From Chloroflexota bacterium (GTDB lineage Bacteria; Chloroflexota; Anaerolineae; Anaerolineales; UBA11579), in the NCBI GenBank assembly GCA_019456165.1, contig VRUJ01000044.1:1-33775 (forward strand): a stretch of 33,775 nucleotides of DNA. The letters run 5' to 3'. A program made the translations under genes and the position numbers. Shown piece by piece: positions 33,710-33,775 of the stretch. Numbering within the stretch: position 1 is the stretch's first letter; every line of letters begins with the position of its first letter. A model generated the notes under the pieces. The model worked only from the letters and a program-made list of their open reading frames with translations, did not search any database and was not told where the DNA came from.

Positions 33710-33775
33710 CCCCTAAAATAATACCAAACGGAAGTGGAATTTTCTGGCAAAATATAGCAAGGAGAATTCCGAATG

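Noticed and set aside
31322..33775. TAG recoding (amber read as an amino acid) to explain the stops in the propeller gene and upstream of PotD
   Set aside because: Other intact genes here end in TAG (2419-2421, 7119-7121), and the propeller gene also has a frameshift that recoding cannot explain.

Overview
The window looks like a contig from an uncultured Chloroflexota bacterium, probably an Anaerolineae-type lineage. This rests on protein character, not on a search: acidic or Thr/Pro-rich surface linkers, many lipoproteins and singly anchored exoproteins, a family-5 peptide ABC transporter, and AT-leaning intergenic DNA with recognisable TTGACA/TATAAT promoters. No rRNA, tRNA, CRISPR array, insertion sequence or phage gene was seen.

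Layout. 1-7200 (+ strand): an exo/endonuclease/phosphatase-fold protein, a secreted L,D-transpeptidase, an atypical crotonase, an unrecognised 186-residue protein that appears to be leaderless, and a translationally coupled pair of a signal-peptide-peptidase (SppA-like) and a membrane-anchored GldG/DUF4350-like protein. A 14-bp terminator hairpin separates these from the - strand genes. 7250-17000 (- strand): LysE-type exporter, GH5-like lipoprotein, a complete five-gene peptide/nickel-type ABC transporter (binding protein, two permeases, two ATPases), an FHA protein and a 3-hydroxyacyl-CoA dehydrogenase. 17200-27900 (+ strand): an ATPase/permease pair of the nitrate/sulfonate/thiamine-precursor ABC class without its binding protein, a SAM-I riboswitch with terminator, B12-dependent methionine synthase, and a three-gene NAD-linked formate dehydrogenase. 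28000-33775 (- strand): a cytochrome c/FGE-like fusion, a class III aminotransferase preceded by a small promoter/ORF/terminator unit, a broken beta-propeller gene and a PotD-like binding protein with a suspect 5' end.

Most notable points. (1) The peptide-binding protein at 13655-15349 is circularly permuted: the segment that is normally N-terminal sits at the C-terminus, and the two ends meet at one cut point. (2) The formate dehydrogenase is one 894-residue selenoprotein, not two ORFs. TGA at 26250-26252 is selenocysteine codon 347, followed at E. coli fdhF-like spacing by a hairpin with a GGUCU loop. (3) A c-type cytochrome is fused to an FGE-type domain that lacks the catalytic cysteines, and it shares its N-terminal anchor with the broken propeller protein. 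(4) The propeller gene carries an amber codon and a one-base deletion, both located precisely against its own 132-nt repeats.

How the genes relate. Formate dehydrogenase (formate/CO2 with NAD and perhaps ferredoxin) and B12-dependent MetH fit an anaerobic or microaerophilic C1 metabolism. The peptide and polyamine transporters, the glycoside hydrolase and the aminotransferase fit a heterotroph living on protein and polysaccharide debris. Cysteine pairs in the exported parts of the peptide transporter and of the SppA partner suggest that disulfides form outside the membrane.
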